Positions 1 through 8,452 of a stretch of DNA of 20,628 bases are shown here, piece after piece. The position numbers and the translations under genes were made by a program. This DNA comes from JALCOL01 sp022649665 (GTDB lineage Bacteria; Bacillota; Bacilli; Lactobacillales; Enterococcaceae): assembly GCA_030372335.1 (NCBI GenBank), contig JAUDCW010000027.1. The stretch is one strand, 5' to 3'. Position 1 is the first letter of the stretch. The number at the start of each line of letters is the position of its first letter. Below the pieces are notes generated by a model, which was not told the origin of the DNA, did no database searches, and saw only the letters and a program-made list of their open reading frames with translations.

Positions 1-81
1 ATGAACCATGAAGAAAAACTTTTGATATGATTTATAAAATTTGCAGAAAGTAATTAATTTATAAGGAGGGAATATTTTATC

Positions 82-1542
82 ATGACAGAAAAGTTGATTA
101 CTTGCCTACCTAACGCTGCGAGTCTGATAGAAAGTATGAGATCAATAGGATATTCGTTTGAAACTGCAATTGCTGATATTATTGACAATTCAATTAGTGC
201 GCAAGCTTCTCGGATAGATATTTTCTTTCGTCAGCATAATGATCAACCATATATACAGATATTAGATAATGGAAGTGGAATGAATAATCAAGAATTATTA
301 GAAGCAATGAGACTTGGAAGTAAAAATCCTACAGAGACTCGTGATAAGGATGATTTGGGTCGTTTTGGTCTTGGTCTGAAATCCGCCAGTTTCTCTCAAG
401 TTAGAAAATTAACAGTTTTATCAAAAAAAGACGGGGAAATCCATGCCTATCAATGGGATTTGGATATCGTTTCAAAAACACAAAATTTTGATATACGTTT
501 TTTTTCGGGTCAAGAAATTGCGAAAGTGCCTAATATTAATTACTTGTCAGATAAGGAAAGCGGAACTATTATCCAGTGGGAAGAATTTGATCGTCTGACA
601 AATTCAACCAATGATCTAACCGAGGAACTGTCTCGATTAGTGAATAAGACAATTGATCATATCGCACTTATTTTTCATAGATTTCTTACAAAAAGATTGG
701 AGATATTCGTTAATTACAACAAGGTTATCCCTAAGGATCCTTTTTTACTAAACCATCCAGGAACTCAAGAAAGAAAATCCAAAAAAATTAAGATTGATGG
801 AGAAATAATTGAGCTCCATCCATATGTTCTTCCGCACCTAAGTAAGTTATCCGCTGCTGACCAAAGACTATCAGGAAAAATAAATGAGCAGGCTAGAACT
901 CAAGGGTTTTATCTATACCGTAATGAGCGTCTGATTGTTTGGGGGGATTACTTAGGATTGTCTAGAAAGACTGAGTTGGGAAAAAATCTCCGAATACAGG
1001 TAGATATTCCTAACACTCTTGATTACTTATGGGATATTGATGTAAAGAAAAGCCGTGCCAGAGTTCCTAGCAAGATCAGTAGAAATCTTATTTCTGCTAT
1101 TACTGATGGGGAATTAGTTTCAAAAGAAGTTAATACCTATCGTGGAAAAAAAGAATTGACGGATGAGAAACCGATTTGGTCATTCTACGAAGGACGTGAT
1201 GGGGACTTTTATTTTGAATTAAATAGTGAGAATGAATTATACAAGCAATTAAAATATTCATTAACAGACGAACAACTAAAACTATTCAATTTGTTCGAAA
1301 GAGGTCTGGTTTCTAACATACCTATTCAAACGATTTATGCTCAAATTGCTGACGGAAAAGAATCTAAGGTTTCCCAAGATGACGAGGTTATTATTTCTTT
1401 AGTTGAAACAATTACCACATTAAAAGAGAATGAAATTCTAAATTATAAAGAGTTATTGAAGTCATTATTAGTAACTGAACCTTTCAGCAGTAACAAAAAA
1501 GCAGTAAAGATAATAAATAGCGAAATAGAGAAAGCGGGTTAA
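82..1542 (+). CDS. MORC/MutL-like GHKL ATPase (paraMORC, MzaA-like)
   Basis: This 486-residue protein opens the defence cluster. Its N-terminal ~200 residues form a GHKL (gyrase/Hsp90/histidine kinase/MutL) ATPase: N box AIADIIDNS at residues 29-37, the DNGSG loop at 62-66 and the GRFGLGLKSAS lid motif at 93-103. The remainder fits an S5-like fold and a C-terminal region I cannot assign. Family knowledge: prokaryotic MORC/MutL relatives sit in restriction-type operons and are thought to remodel DNA or protein complexes using ATP. The usual catalytic Glu of the N box is Asp32 here, which may be normal for this branch. An AAGGAGGG ribosome site (63-70) precedes the ATG by 11 nt. The Z1 gene follows after 3 nt, so the two are surely cotranscribed. 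Family assignment is firm; the biochemical role is inferred. Confidence 0.88.
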   Translation: MTEKLITCLPNAASLIESMRSIGYSFETAIADIIDNSISAQASRIDIFFRQHNDQPYIQILDNGSGMNNQELLEAMRLGSKNPTETRDKDDLGRFGLGLKSASFSQVRKLTVLSKKDGEIHAYQWDLDIVSKTQNFDIRFFSGQEIAKVPNINYLSDKESGTIIQWEEFDRLTNSTNDLTEELSRLVNKTIDHIALIFHRFLTKRLEIFVNYNKVIPKDPFLLNHPGTQERKSKKIKIDGEIIELHPYVLPHLSKLSAADQRLSGKINEQARTQGFYLYRNERLIVWGDYLGLSRKTELGKNLRIQVDIPNTLDYLWDIDVKKSRARVPSKISRNLISAITDGELVSKEVNTYRGKKELTDEKPIWSFYEGRDGDFYFELNSENELYKQLKYSLTDEQLKLFNLFERGLVSNIPIQTIYAQIADGKESKVSQDDEVIISLVETITTLKENEILNYKELLKSLLVTEPFSSNKKAVKIINSEIEKAG

Positions 1543-1545
1543 GAT

Positions 1546-4221
1546 ATGAACAAAATGTTTTCTGATATGCTTCTAAGCACAACTGCTAATGTTGAAACGG
1601 AACCTGAAATTATTGCAATTGCTGAACAACTGAGAGAGGGGCTTTCTATGTTCAGAGATTTGTCAGACGCTGAGTATAATGATGCGATTAATCTAGCAGT
1701 TGCTACTATCCAAGTTTCTGTGGGGAAAAGTTATGTAATTGAAGCTAATAAGCATAAATCTTGGTTTGAAGCATATTATAAAGAACTGAACGGTGCGACA
1801 CGCTGGGAACGGTATAAAGATTATTTGTTGTACAAAAAACATTTCGCTAAAAAAGTAATCCAGTCAATGCAAGAAAATCTTTTCAAGATTACTGATTTGT
1901 TAGGGAATCCTAAAGGTGAAAATTTTAAAAGAAAAGGGTTGATCGTTGGGGATGTCCAATCTGGAAAAACAGCTAATTATGTAGGCATGATGAACTTGGC
2001 TACCGATGCAAACTACAAAGTGATTATTGTTCTCACCGGGACGACAAATACATTACGTGAACAAACACAACTTCGCATAGAAGATGGGTTAGGTGTTAGC
2101 AAAGGAAACAAAGGAGTCAAGTCAATTCCAAATGCTCAGTATGAAGGCTTCATTGATCCTGTCTATTTAACCAGTTATGAAGATGATTTTAAAACTAGCT
2201 CCAAAAAGAATTTCCAACAATCTATCGAAGCCGCTAATGTTCCAATTGTACTAGTAACGAAAAAGAACTCAACCTCTTTGAAAAATATCTCTGTTTGGTT
2301 AAAGGAGTATAGTAAAAAATATAATGCAGATCATATCGATGCCTCTCTGTTATTAATTGATGATGAGGCGGATTTTGCGAGTGTGAATACAGAAAGTGGA
2401 GAAGAACCCACAGCTATTAATAGCAAGATAAGAGATATCCTCGAGCTATTCACAAAAAGTAGTTATGTCGGATTTACTGCCACACCATATGCAAATATCT
2501 TTATCGATCCAGCAGATGAAGATGATATGTTCGGCCAAGATTTATTTCCGCGGGATTACATTTATGTTCTTGGCGAATCAGAAGAATATGTTGGGGTTCA
2601 AAGCGTTTTCTCGGATGATAATAAAGTAGCAGTAAACCGGCGAATGTTGGTTGCTTTAAATCCCGAGGAGGTTGATACGTATCTTCCTTTGAAACACAAA
2701 AAAATAGATATCTTTCATCGCTTATCGCCAAGTATGAAAGAGGCAATTAATCTCTTCCTTATAGCAAATGTAATTCGTGACGTGCGTAATTCTGAACAAT
2801 CTCATCGTTCTATGTTAATGAATATAAGCCGCTTTAAAAAAATTCATGAGCAGATAAAAATCGTAGTGACGGATTACTTGGATCAAGTTAAGATGAATGT
2901 TCGATTGTATGGAAAGCTTCCTTATGGGGAGGCAATAAAAGTACCAGTTATTGGATCCTTAAAAGAAACATTTGAAAAATATTATGAAGGTAATTTAGAA
3001 GAGGACATTTCGTTTCGAGAAATTCTCCCAAATATGAATGATTCCATATACAGAATAAAAGCAGGCGTTATAAATGCCGATTCAAAAGATGTAGATTATA
3101 TACAAAATGAGGAAGGAGAGCGCATTATTGTCATCGGAGGATTTGCCTTGTCACGCGGCTTGACTCTTGAAGGATTGATTATCTCTTATTACTATAGGAA
3201 TTCAGTGATGTATGATTCTCTTTTACAAATGGGGCGATGGTTTGGATATAGAAATGGATATAAAGATTTATGCAAAATATTTATGACACCCAAGGTTATT
3301 AATGATTTTAAATTCATTTCATTAGCTACACAAGAGTTAAAAGATGATTTGGATATCAACTCTAAAAGAGGATTAACTCCTATGCAATTTGGAATAAAGG
3401 TTCGTAGCGGGCAAGTAGGGTTGATAATAACAGCTCGAAATAAAATGCGCACAGGGGAACAAATAACAGCGCAAGTGGATTTTAGCAAGGATATCGTTGA
3501 GACAACTGCAATAAATCTCGGGGAAAATAATTTCAATGATCAAAACTTCCAAATGATCAAAAAATTTGTAGCTGAAAACAGGAAAAAGGTTGTTTCTAAG
3601 ATTTATCCAACTGATAAAAATGAAGCATATGGAATTAGAGGAGTTGATAAATATAGGGTGATTGAATTTATAAAAGAATTTGTACCAGAAAAGTTGGGTT
3701 CGAAATTTGATAGTGAGCTGATCATAAAATGGCTGAGAGAAAACCAATCTGACTTATTAAATGAATGGGATTTTGCTTTTGTGACAGGCGAAGAAAAAGA
3801 TTTGAAGTTTGACTATGGGAATGGAATAACAGGATCCTCCACAGTTAGGACCTTATTGAAAGCTAGCAACAATCCAGAATATAAAGGGATTTATAAAAAT
3901 GGCAATTCTCGGTTGGGATCACCAACTGATGGGAGATATGGATTAAGCAGCTCTCAATTTGAAAACTTCAAAATTAATTTTATTAAAAAAGGCACAATTT
4001 CTCAGAGAGAATATTTTGATCAGAGTGTAGGACATCGACCTATTATTTTGGTTTACAGTGTTATTCCTAAGATTGATGGCGTGAAAAAAACTGATTTAGA
4101 GCCGATACCAATGATTTCTATTGGAATTCCTGATTTGGGGACTGGAAAAAGCAACCCGGTTCAGTATAAGGTAAATAAGGTTTATCTGGATTTGGACGAA
4201 CTGGAAATGGAGGATGATTAG
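1546..4221 (+). CDS. Z1-domain superfamily II helicase-like ATPase
   Basis: This 891-residue protein has the Z1 domain (PF10593) and the full set of helicase-type motifs: Walker A GDVQSGKT at residues 135-142, Walker B/DEAD-type DDEAD at 272-276, GFTATP (motif III) at 309-314, LSRGLTLEG around 535-543 (motif V region) and QMGRWFGYR at 561-569 (motif VI with its arginine finger). All catalytic positions look intact. The C-terminal ~300 residues are family-specific and unassigned. Z1 proteins are found with MORC-like ATPases and nucleases in restriction and defence operons, where they are presumed to translocate or unwind DNA. The start is 3 nt after the preceding stop, with only a weak GA-rich ribosome site; ATGs at codons 4 and 8 are possible alternatives. 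The next gene begins 2 nt after the stop. Confidence 0.9.
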   Translation: MNKMFSDMLLSTTANVETEPEIIAIAEQLREGLSMFRDLSDAEYNDAINLAVATIQVSVGKSYVIEANKHKSWFEAYYKELNGATRWERYKDYLLYKKHFAKKVIQSMQENLFKITDLLGNPKGENFKRKGLIVGDVQSGKTANYVGMMNLATDANYKVIIVLTGTTNTLREQTQLRIEDGLGVSKGNKGVKSIPNAQYEGFIDPVYLTSYEDDFKTSSKKNFQQSIEAANVPIVLVTKKNSTSLKNISVWLKEYSKKYNADHIDASLLLIDDEADFASVNTESGEEPTAINSKIRDILELFTKSSYVGFTATPYANIFIDPADEDDMFGQDLFPRDYIYVLGESEEYVGVQSVFSDDNKVAVNRRMLVALNPEEVDTYLPLKHKKIDIFHRLSPSMKEAINLFLIANVIRDVRNSEQSHRSMLMNISRFKKIHEQIKIVVTDYLDQVKMNVRLYGKLPYGEAIKVPVIGSLKETFEKYYEGNLEEDISFREILPNMNDSIYRIKAGVINADSKDVDYIQNEEGERIIVIGGFALSRGLTLEGLIISYYYRNSVMYDSLLQMGRWFGYRNGYKDLCKIFMTPKVINDFKFISLATQELKDDLDINSKRGLTPMQFGIKVRSGQVGLIITARNKMRTGEQITAQVDFSKDIVETTAINLGENNFNDQNFQMIKKFVAENRKKVVSKIYPTDKNEAYGIRGVDKYRVIEFIKEFVPEKLGSKFDSELIIKWLRENQSDLLNEWDFAFVTGEEKDLKFDYGNGITGSSTVRTLLKASNNPEYKGIYKNGNSRLGSPTDGRYGLSSSQFENFKINFIKKGTISQREYFDQSVGHRPIILVYSVIPKIDGVKKTDLEPIPMISIGIPDLGTGKSNPVQYKVNKVYLDLDELEMEDD

Positions 4222-4223
4222 TA

Positions 4224-5171
4224 GTGAAGTCCAATCGAATTGAACAATTATCAAATACGTTTCAAAGAGTAAAAGATACAAGCAATAGTTTCAGCCCTCA
4301 GATTAAGGGTTCTGGTGTCCAATTGTTCGCTGGGGTGCTTGATGGAGATTTTGCTATTGCCGTTGCTGGTGAATATCATGATATATCTTTGAAGAGCACG
4401 GGTTTGATAAAAGTTTTCAGCAGATCAGTTGACGAAAAACCAGCACTTGTTTTTGCTTTAAAAGAGGCCAATTTATTAGATATCTTTGTCTCATTTGCAG
4501 TTGATCTTGAAGGTCTCATACAAGAAGATAAAGACGTCACAATGGTTGAAATTTACAATCGTTTTTTGTATTGGCAAACGATGTTTAAGGCAGAGAAAGG
4601 AACAATTTCAGAGCCAAAAATTAAAGGGTTGATTAATGAAATAAGTATTTTAAATCAGTATTTAATTCCAAAGTATGGATTAATCGAGGCAATTCGAGGT
4701 TGGACTGGCAATGAGGGGATGCATAAAGATTTTTCATACAATGATTATTGGTATGAAGCAAAAGCTGTCAATCTTGGAAAAGAAGTAGTTGCGATTTCCT
4801 CTATAGAGCAATTAGAAGCTGAGAGTGAAGGCCAACTGTTAGTTAGTTATTTAGAATCTACAAGTTCGGAAAATAAAAATGGACTGTCATTAATGGATCT
4901 ATTATCAAAACTGCGAAATTTATTAGAATATGAAGATCAAGCCGCTGAATTATACAATAAAATTATTCTATCGGGATTGGATCTTTCTGTATTCACCGAT
5001 GAACATCATGAAGCTAATCAATATAGATATATTATTCATGGAACTGATTCTTTTTTAGTAAACGAAAAATTTCCACGATTAGAGAAAGAAATGCTTCCGG
5101 ATGCGATTGGAAAGGTGAGCTATCAAATTATACTATCCAAGATTGAAAATAACAAAATTGATCTTAAATAG
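4224..5171 (+). CDS. PD-(D/E)XK motif protein (DUF4420-like nuclease)
   Basis: A 315-residue protein starting at GTG (4224), with GGAGG at 4209-4213 inside the end of the Z1 gene. It matches the PD-(D/E)XK motif family (PF14390/DUF4420). The likely nuclease core is at residues 135-195: Glu139 in a helix (GLINEIS), Asp169 in HKDFS, then YEAKAV with Glu178-x-Lys180 on the next strand, spaced as expected for a restriction-endonuclease fold. Residues 1-130 form a beta-rich N-terminal region. In such operons this protein is the DUF component of Mza-type clusters and the presumed DNA-cutting subunit, working with the neighbouring Z1 and MORC-like ATPases. The nuclease assignment rests on motif spacing and context; activity is not shown by the sequence. 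Confidence 0.82.
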   Translation: MKSNRIEQLSNTFQRVKDTSNSFSPQIKGSGVQLFAGVLDGDFAIAVAGEYHDISLKSTGLIKVFSRSVDEKPALVFALKEANLLDIFVSFAVDLEGLIQEDKDVTMVEIYNRFLYWQTMFKAEKGTISEPKIKGLINEISILNQYLIPKYGLIEAIRGWTGNEGMHKDFSYNDYWYEAKAVNLGKEVVAISSIEQLEAESEGQLLVSYLESTSSENKNGLSLMDLLSKLRNLLEYEDQAAELYNKIILSGLDLSVFTDEHHEANQYRYIIHGTDSFLVNEKFPRLEKEMLPDAIGKVSYQIILSKIENNKIDLK

Positions 5172-5182
5172 GGAGAAGAGGC

Positions 5183-7279
5183 ATGGAATTAAAAGAATAT
5201 ATTGCTCAGTTTAACAGTGATGTTCAAACTGATGCTGATTCGTTTCAAATAAGTACGGAAGAAGCATTTCTAATTAATATAGCCGATAAGCTGGTAGAAT
5301 CTGAGGTTATTAGAGATTACAAATCAGGCTATTTTCGTAATAAGGGATTACAAGGTCGTACCATAGAGTTTTATGGTTATTCTTATGAAGAAGCAGACGG
5401 AACTATCAATATCTTTGAAGTTGATGACTTAGAAGAGTCTGAATTAAATTTGACGACTACTAATATAGACAAGATAGTTGGACGAGCTGAGGAGTTAATA
5501 AATTCGGCAATAGACTATCGTTTTTTAGATTGGGAAGAAAGCAGCATTGGGTATGAAGCTGCTAGCGAAATATATAGACTATTTCAAAATCGTGAAAATC
5601 CAGAACTTGATGTGGACTTAAAAAGAATACATGTGTTCATCCTGTCCAATAAAGTATTGAGCCAACGTTATAAAAATATCAAAAGAAAACCTATCAGGGG
5701 CATCCCTGTGGATTACTCCATTTATGATGCTACTAAGTTATTTGAAATGGCTAGATCCGGTTTTGAAAAAGAACCAGTGAATATTTGCTTAAATGATTAT
5801 GGGGTTGCTGGCATCGATGCAATTAAAGCAACAGTAAAAGAAGGAGAATTTGAGAGTTATTTGGCAATCATTCCAGGTAGAGCATTGGCAGATATTTACT
5901 TGGAAAATGGAACTCAAGTGCTTGAAGGAAATGTACGAGCATTTCTTAGTGTACGAGGCAAGGTGAATAAAGGGATTCGAAAAACTATTCTTGAAAATCC
6001 TGAAAAGTTTTTTATTTTGAATAATGGAATAACAGTTACAAGTGATAATATTGTCGCAGAGCAATCAAATAATGGGATTTTCATAAAGAAGATTGACAAT
6101 ATGCAGATTGTTAACGGAGGGCAAACCACTGCTTCGTTAGCAAACGCAACAATAAAAGATAAAGCAGATTTGTCAAAAGTCCAAGTAATGATGAAATTGT
6201 CTGTTTTGGCAAGCCATGAAGTTTCAGAAAAATTAGTTCCGGAGATATCAAGAGCCTCCAATTCACAAAATAAGGTAAATGAAGCTGATTTCTTTAGTAA
6301 TCATCCATACCATGTAAAGATACAGGAGCTGTCAGAACGAAATCTTGCTCCAGCTGTTGACGGAAATCAATATCAAACAGAGTGGTTTTATGAACGTGCA
6401 AGAGGTCAGTATACAGTAGCACAAATGAAGCTAACAGCTGCACAAACAAGATCTTGGCAACTTAAACACCCTAAAAACCAAGTTATTCGTAAAACGGATC
6501 TAGCAAAATTTATGATGACTTACGATGGGTATCCACAAGATGTCAGCAAGGGTGCTCAAGCTGTAATGAAGAAATTTTCTTTAATTATCCAGGGACCAAA
6601 TGGGGATGACGGTATTTGGACAAAAAATCCATCAGCAATAAATGCTTCTTACTTTAAAAATGCGATTGCGAAGGCCATTATTTTCAAAGAGACCGAAAAA
6701 CTTGTTTCAAGTTTGGACTGGTACAAGGAGGTCAAGGCATATCGCGCTAATATAGTATCATATACAATCGCAGTACTCGCAGAATACGCCCGCAATCAGA
6801 AGAAAGAGTTTGATTTGAAAAAAATATGGAATAAGCAACACAATTACCCTGCGCTTATTAACCAATGCAAAATTACAAGCAGAGAAGTCTATGATTTTTT
6901 GACTCGTGAGGATAGAATCACTCAGAATGTTACTGAATGGGCAAAGAAAGAAGCATGTTGGAAACAGGCAAAAAAAGAAGAGTGGTCGATTAGTCCGAAT
7001 TTTAATAATACATTGGTGGATATAATTAAGCCAAAGAAAACTGAAGTTACAGAGTCTACAGTTGATTCAATGGAATTTGTGCTAAGTAAAGATGCTTCAG
7101 TCTGGCAAGACTTGGCTGATTGGGGAAAGAAATTTTTATATCTAACTCCCAAAGATGAAGGAATACTTAAGTTGGCATTACAAATAAAAACTCAAGGGAG
7201 AATTCCTACTGATAGACAATTTTCTAATATTGTGAAAATCTATAATTATTTGGTACAGAAGGGTTTTAAAGAGAAGTGA
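5183..7279 (+). CDS. AIPR family protein (abortive infection phage resistance)
   Basis: A 698-residue protein with an AGGGAGAAGAGG ribosome site just before ATG 5183, 11 nt after the previous stop. It carries the AIPR signature (PF10592): EGNVRAFL at residues 248-255, VNKGIRKTI at 261-269, FFILNNGITV at 276-285 and QIVNGGQTT at 308-316. The N-terminal part has a GRTIEFYGYSYEEADG strand pattern typical of AIPR proteins. The C-terminal ~180 residues are variable and may bind DNA or partners. AIPR proteins were named for lactococcal abortive-infection genes and are the last member of Mza-type clusters; their chemistry is unsettled and a nuclease role has been suggested. It closes the four-gene transcription unit. 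I see no clear terminator directly downstream. Confidence 0.88.
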   Translation: MELKEYIAQFNSDVQTDADSFQISTEEAFLINIADKLVESEVIRDYKSGYFRNKGLQGRTIEFYGYSYEEADGTINIFEVDDLEESELNLTTTNIDKIVGRAEELINSAIDYRFLDWEESSIGYEAASEIYRLFQNRENPELDVDLKRIHVFILSNKVLSQRYKNIKRKPIRGIPVDYSIYDATKLFEMARSGFEKEPVNICLNDYGVAGIDAIKATVKEGEFESYLAIIPGRALADIYLENGTQVLEGNVRAFLSVRGKVNKGIRKTILENPEKFFILNNGITVTSDNIVAEQSNNGIFIKKIDNMQIVNGGQTTASLANATIKDKADLSKVQVMMKLSVLASHEVSEKLVPEISRASNSQNKVNEADFFSNHPYHVKIQELSERNLAPAVDGNQYQTEWFYERARGQYTVAQMKLTAAQTRSWQLKHPKNQVIRKTDLAKFMMTYDGYPQDVSKGAQAVMKKFSLIIQGPNGDDGIWTKNPSAINASYFKNAIAKAIIFKETEKLVSSLDWYKEVKAYRANIVSYTIAVLAEYARNQKKEFDLKKIWNKQHNYPALINQCKITSREVYDFLTREDRITQNVTEWAKKEACWKQAKKEEWSISPNFNNTLVDIIKPKKTEVTESTVDSMEFVLSKDASVWQDLADWGKKFLYLTPKDEGILKLALQIKTQGRIPTDRQFSNIVKIYNYLVQKGFKEK

Positions 7280-7822
7280 TTACTAGACGGCGATGTGCAA
7301 GTAAAGCATAAAAAGTGACGTTTATTCTTTCGAAAGAACCGTTTTGGAGCTGAGTGTTTCAAAATTGTGTCGGTAATGCTTTTTTGATTATTTCAATTTA
7401 ATAGCTTTTTCTTCTGCTAAGCAATTAGTCAGTTCGGAAAAGATCAAAATGTTTTGAATGATATTTTGTGATCATATTCGACGCAGTTTACCTTTGTTCG
7501 ATGAATCTGAAAATTTCTTAGGTGCTAAAATGCTCATTGATTTTGTCTCAGATTATTTTTTTGAAAGGACCAAGTTATTCGTATATTATTTGGTGGAGAG
7601 ATTTCTGACTGTCTTTAGTTTTCTCCTGATAGGCAGTTTGATCGTCCGATAATCACACCTATAATTGGTTTGATTTCGCCGATCGCGCAAGTCCTAAGTT
7701 CTTCATATATATTTTTCCATTCCCCCCCCTGTCATTTCTTCGGCATAAGAAAAGCAGATAGAAATGCAAGAAATGGACGTTGGTTAAATATAAATTACTT
7801 AATAAAGGTATGGTGATTTTTT
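7280..7822. other. 543-bp gap between the AIPR gene and the Vsr gene
   Basis: No convincing gene is visible. A 64-codon open frame (7458-7652, +) has no good ribosome site and a composition like random AT-rich sequence, so I do not call it. Visible structure includes a perfect 14-bp palindrome TTCTTTCGAAAGAA (7325-7338) and a run of eight C (7722-7729) about 95 bp upstream of the vsr start. A possible -10 (TATAAA, 7789-7794) lies 29 bp before the vsr ATG, without a recognisable -35. The gap may hold the vsr promoter and remains of a decayed insertion. Confidence 0.5.
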
Positions 7823-8284
7823 ATGCCTGAAACTCCTGAATATAGGTCTAAAATGATGTCCAAAATCCGTTCTACTGGCGGAAAGACAGAAACTAAGTTA
7901 GCGAAGGCTCTTTGGCACTGCGGGATTCGATATTTTCGCAACTATAAAAAACTTCCTGGGAAACCGGATATTGCGATTACCAAATATAAAATAGCAATCT
8001 TCGTAGATGGCGAATTTTGGCATGGCTATGACTGGGAAAATGAGAAAAGAAAACGGCTTCACAATAACCGAGAATATTGGATTAATAAGATTGAAAAAAA
8101 TATGCAAAGAGATGTTGAAGTAAATAAATCATTGAGGCAGATGGGGTGGATCGTATTACGTTTTTGGGAAAAGCATGAACTTCAAAAAAATTTCAATAAG
8201 TGCGTATCACTGATACTTCAAACCATAGAAGCAAAACAAGATAAAAAAACGAAACTCCCTAATTTGGACAGAGATATCACTTAA
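7823..8284 (+). CDS. vsr: Very short patch repair-type (Vsr-like) endonuclease
   Basis: A 153-residue protein of the Vsr/restriction-endonuclease-like fold. Visible landmarks are the N-terminal RSKMMSKIRS helix, the TETKLAKAL helix with Glu23, LPGKPDIAI with catalytic Asp49, VDGEFWHG with His67, the NREYWINKIEKNMQRD helix and the closing GWIVLRFWEKH strand. Vsr nicks at T:G mismatches left when 5-methylcytosine deaminates, and is normally paired with a C5-methyltransferase, as here. Unlike E. coli Vsr, the zinc-binding Cys slots are filled by other residues (Glu64 before FWH, Tyr69/Asp70 after it, Lys in place of the WEC cysteine), so a zinc site is unlikely. In paraMORC restriction clusters such proteins may act as the restriction nuclease rather than a repair enzyme. 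The ribosome site is weak (AAAGG at 7804-7808). Confidence 0.85.
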   Translation: MPETPEYRSKMMSKIRSTGGKTETKLAKALWHCGIRYFRNYKKLPGKPDIAITKYKIAIFVDGEFWHGYDWENEKRKRLHNNREYWINKIEKNMQRDVEVNKSLRQMGWIVLRFWEKHELQKNFNKCVSLILQTIEAKQDKKTKLPNLDRDIT

Positions 8285-8337
8285 ATAATCCAACTAGTCA
8301 GATTAACATTATTGATTACTTAAATAAACGAAAAAAC

Positions 8338-8365
8338 TTGTTAAAGACAACAAACATGCTATAAT
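8338..8365 (+). promoter_or_regulatory. Extended -10 promoter of the DNA methyltransferase gene
   Basis: A -35 box TTGTTA (8338-8343), a 16-bp spacer and a perfect TATAAT (8360-8365) preceded by TG one base upstream (8357-8358) form a textbook housekeeping-sigma promoter. Transcription should start near 8372, giving a leader of about 80 nt. It implies the methylase is expressed independently of vsr and of the four upstream genes. Confidence 0.82.
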
Positions 8366-8417
8366 GAAAAAATGGGAACGTTAGTTCTTTTGGTGGGGCA
8401 CTATCACTTTTTTTATT

Positions 8418-8437
8418 ATTACTGCTATCATAGTAAT
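8418..8437 (+). promoter_or_regulatory. Dyad in the methyltransferase leader
   Basis: ATTACT and AGTAAT form a perfect 6-bp inverted repeat with an 8-nt centre, in the transcribed leader directly before the GGAGG ribosome site (8441-8445). It could be an operator or a weak hairpin near the translation start. Autoregulation by the methylase is one possibility; no helix-turn-helix gene lies beside it. Purely suggestive. Confidence 0.35.
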
Positions 8438-8452
8438 ATTGGAGGAATTTAC

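Noticed and set aside
1..30. Possible 3' tail of an upstream gene
   Set aside because: A frame reading MNHEEKLLI then stop begins at base 1, but nine codons are too few to support a call.
7458..7652. 64-codon open frame in the AIPR-vsr gap
   Set aside because: No ribosome site, no recognised motif, and AT-rich sequence gives such frames by chance.
8372..8452. Upstream ATG adding 27 residues to the methylase
   Set aside because: It lies at the predicted transcript start, has no ribosome site and encodes a non-conserved aromatic-rich stretch; ATG 8453 has GGAGG and leads directly into motif I.
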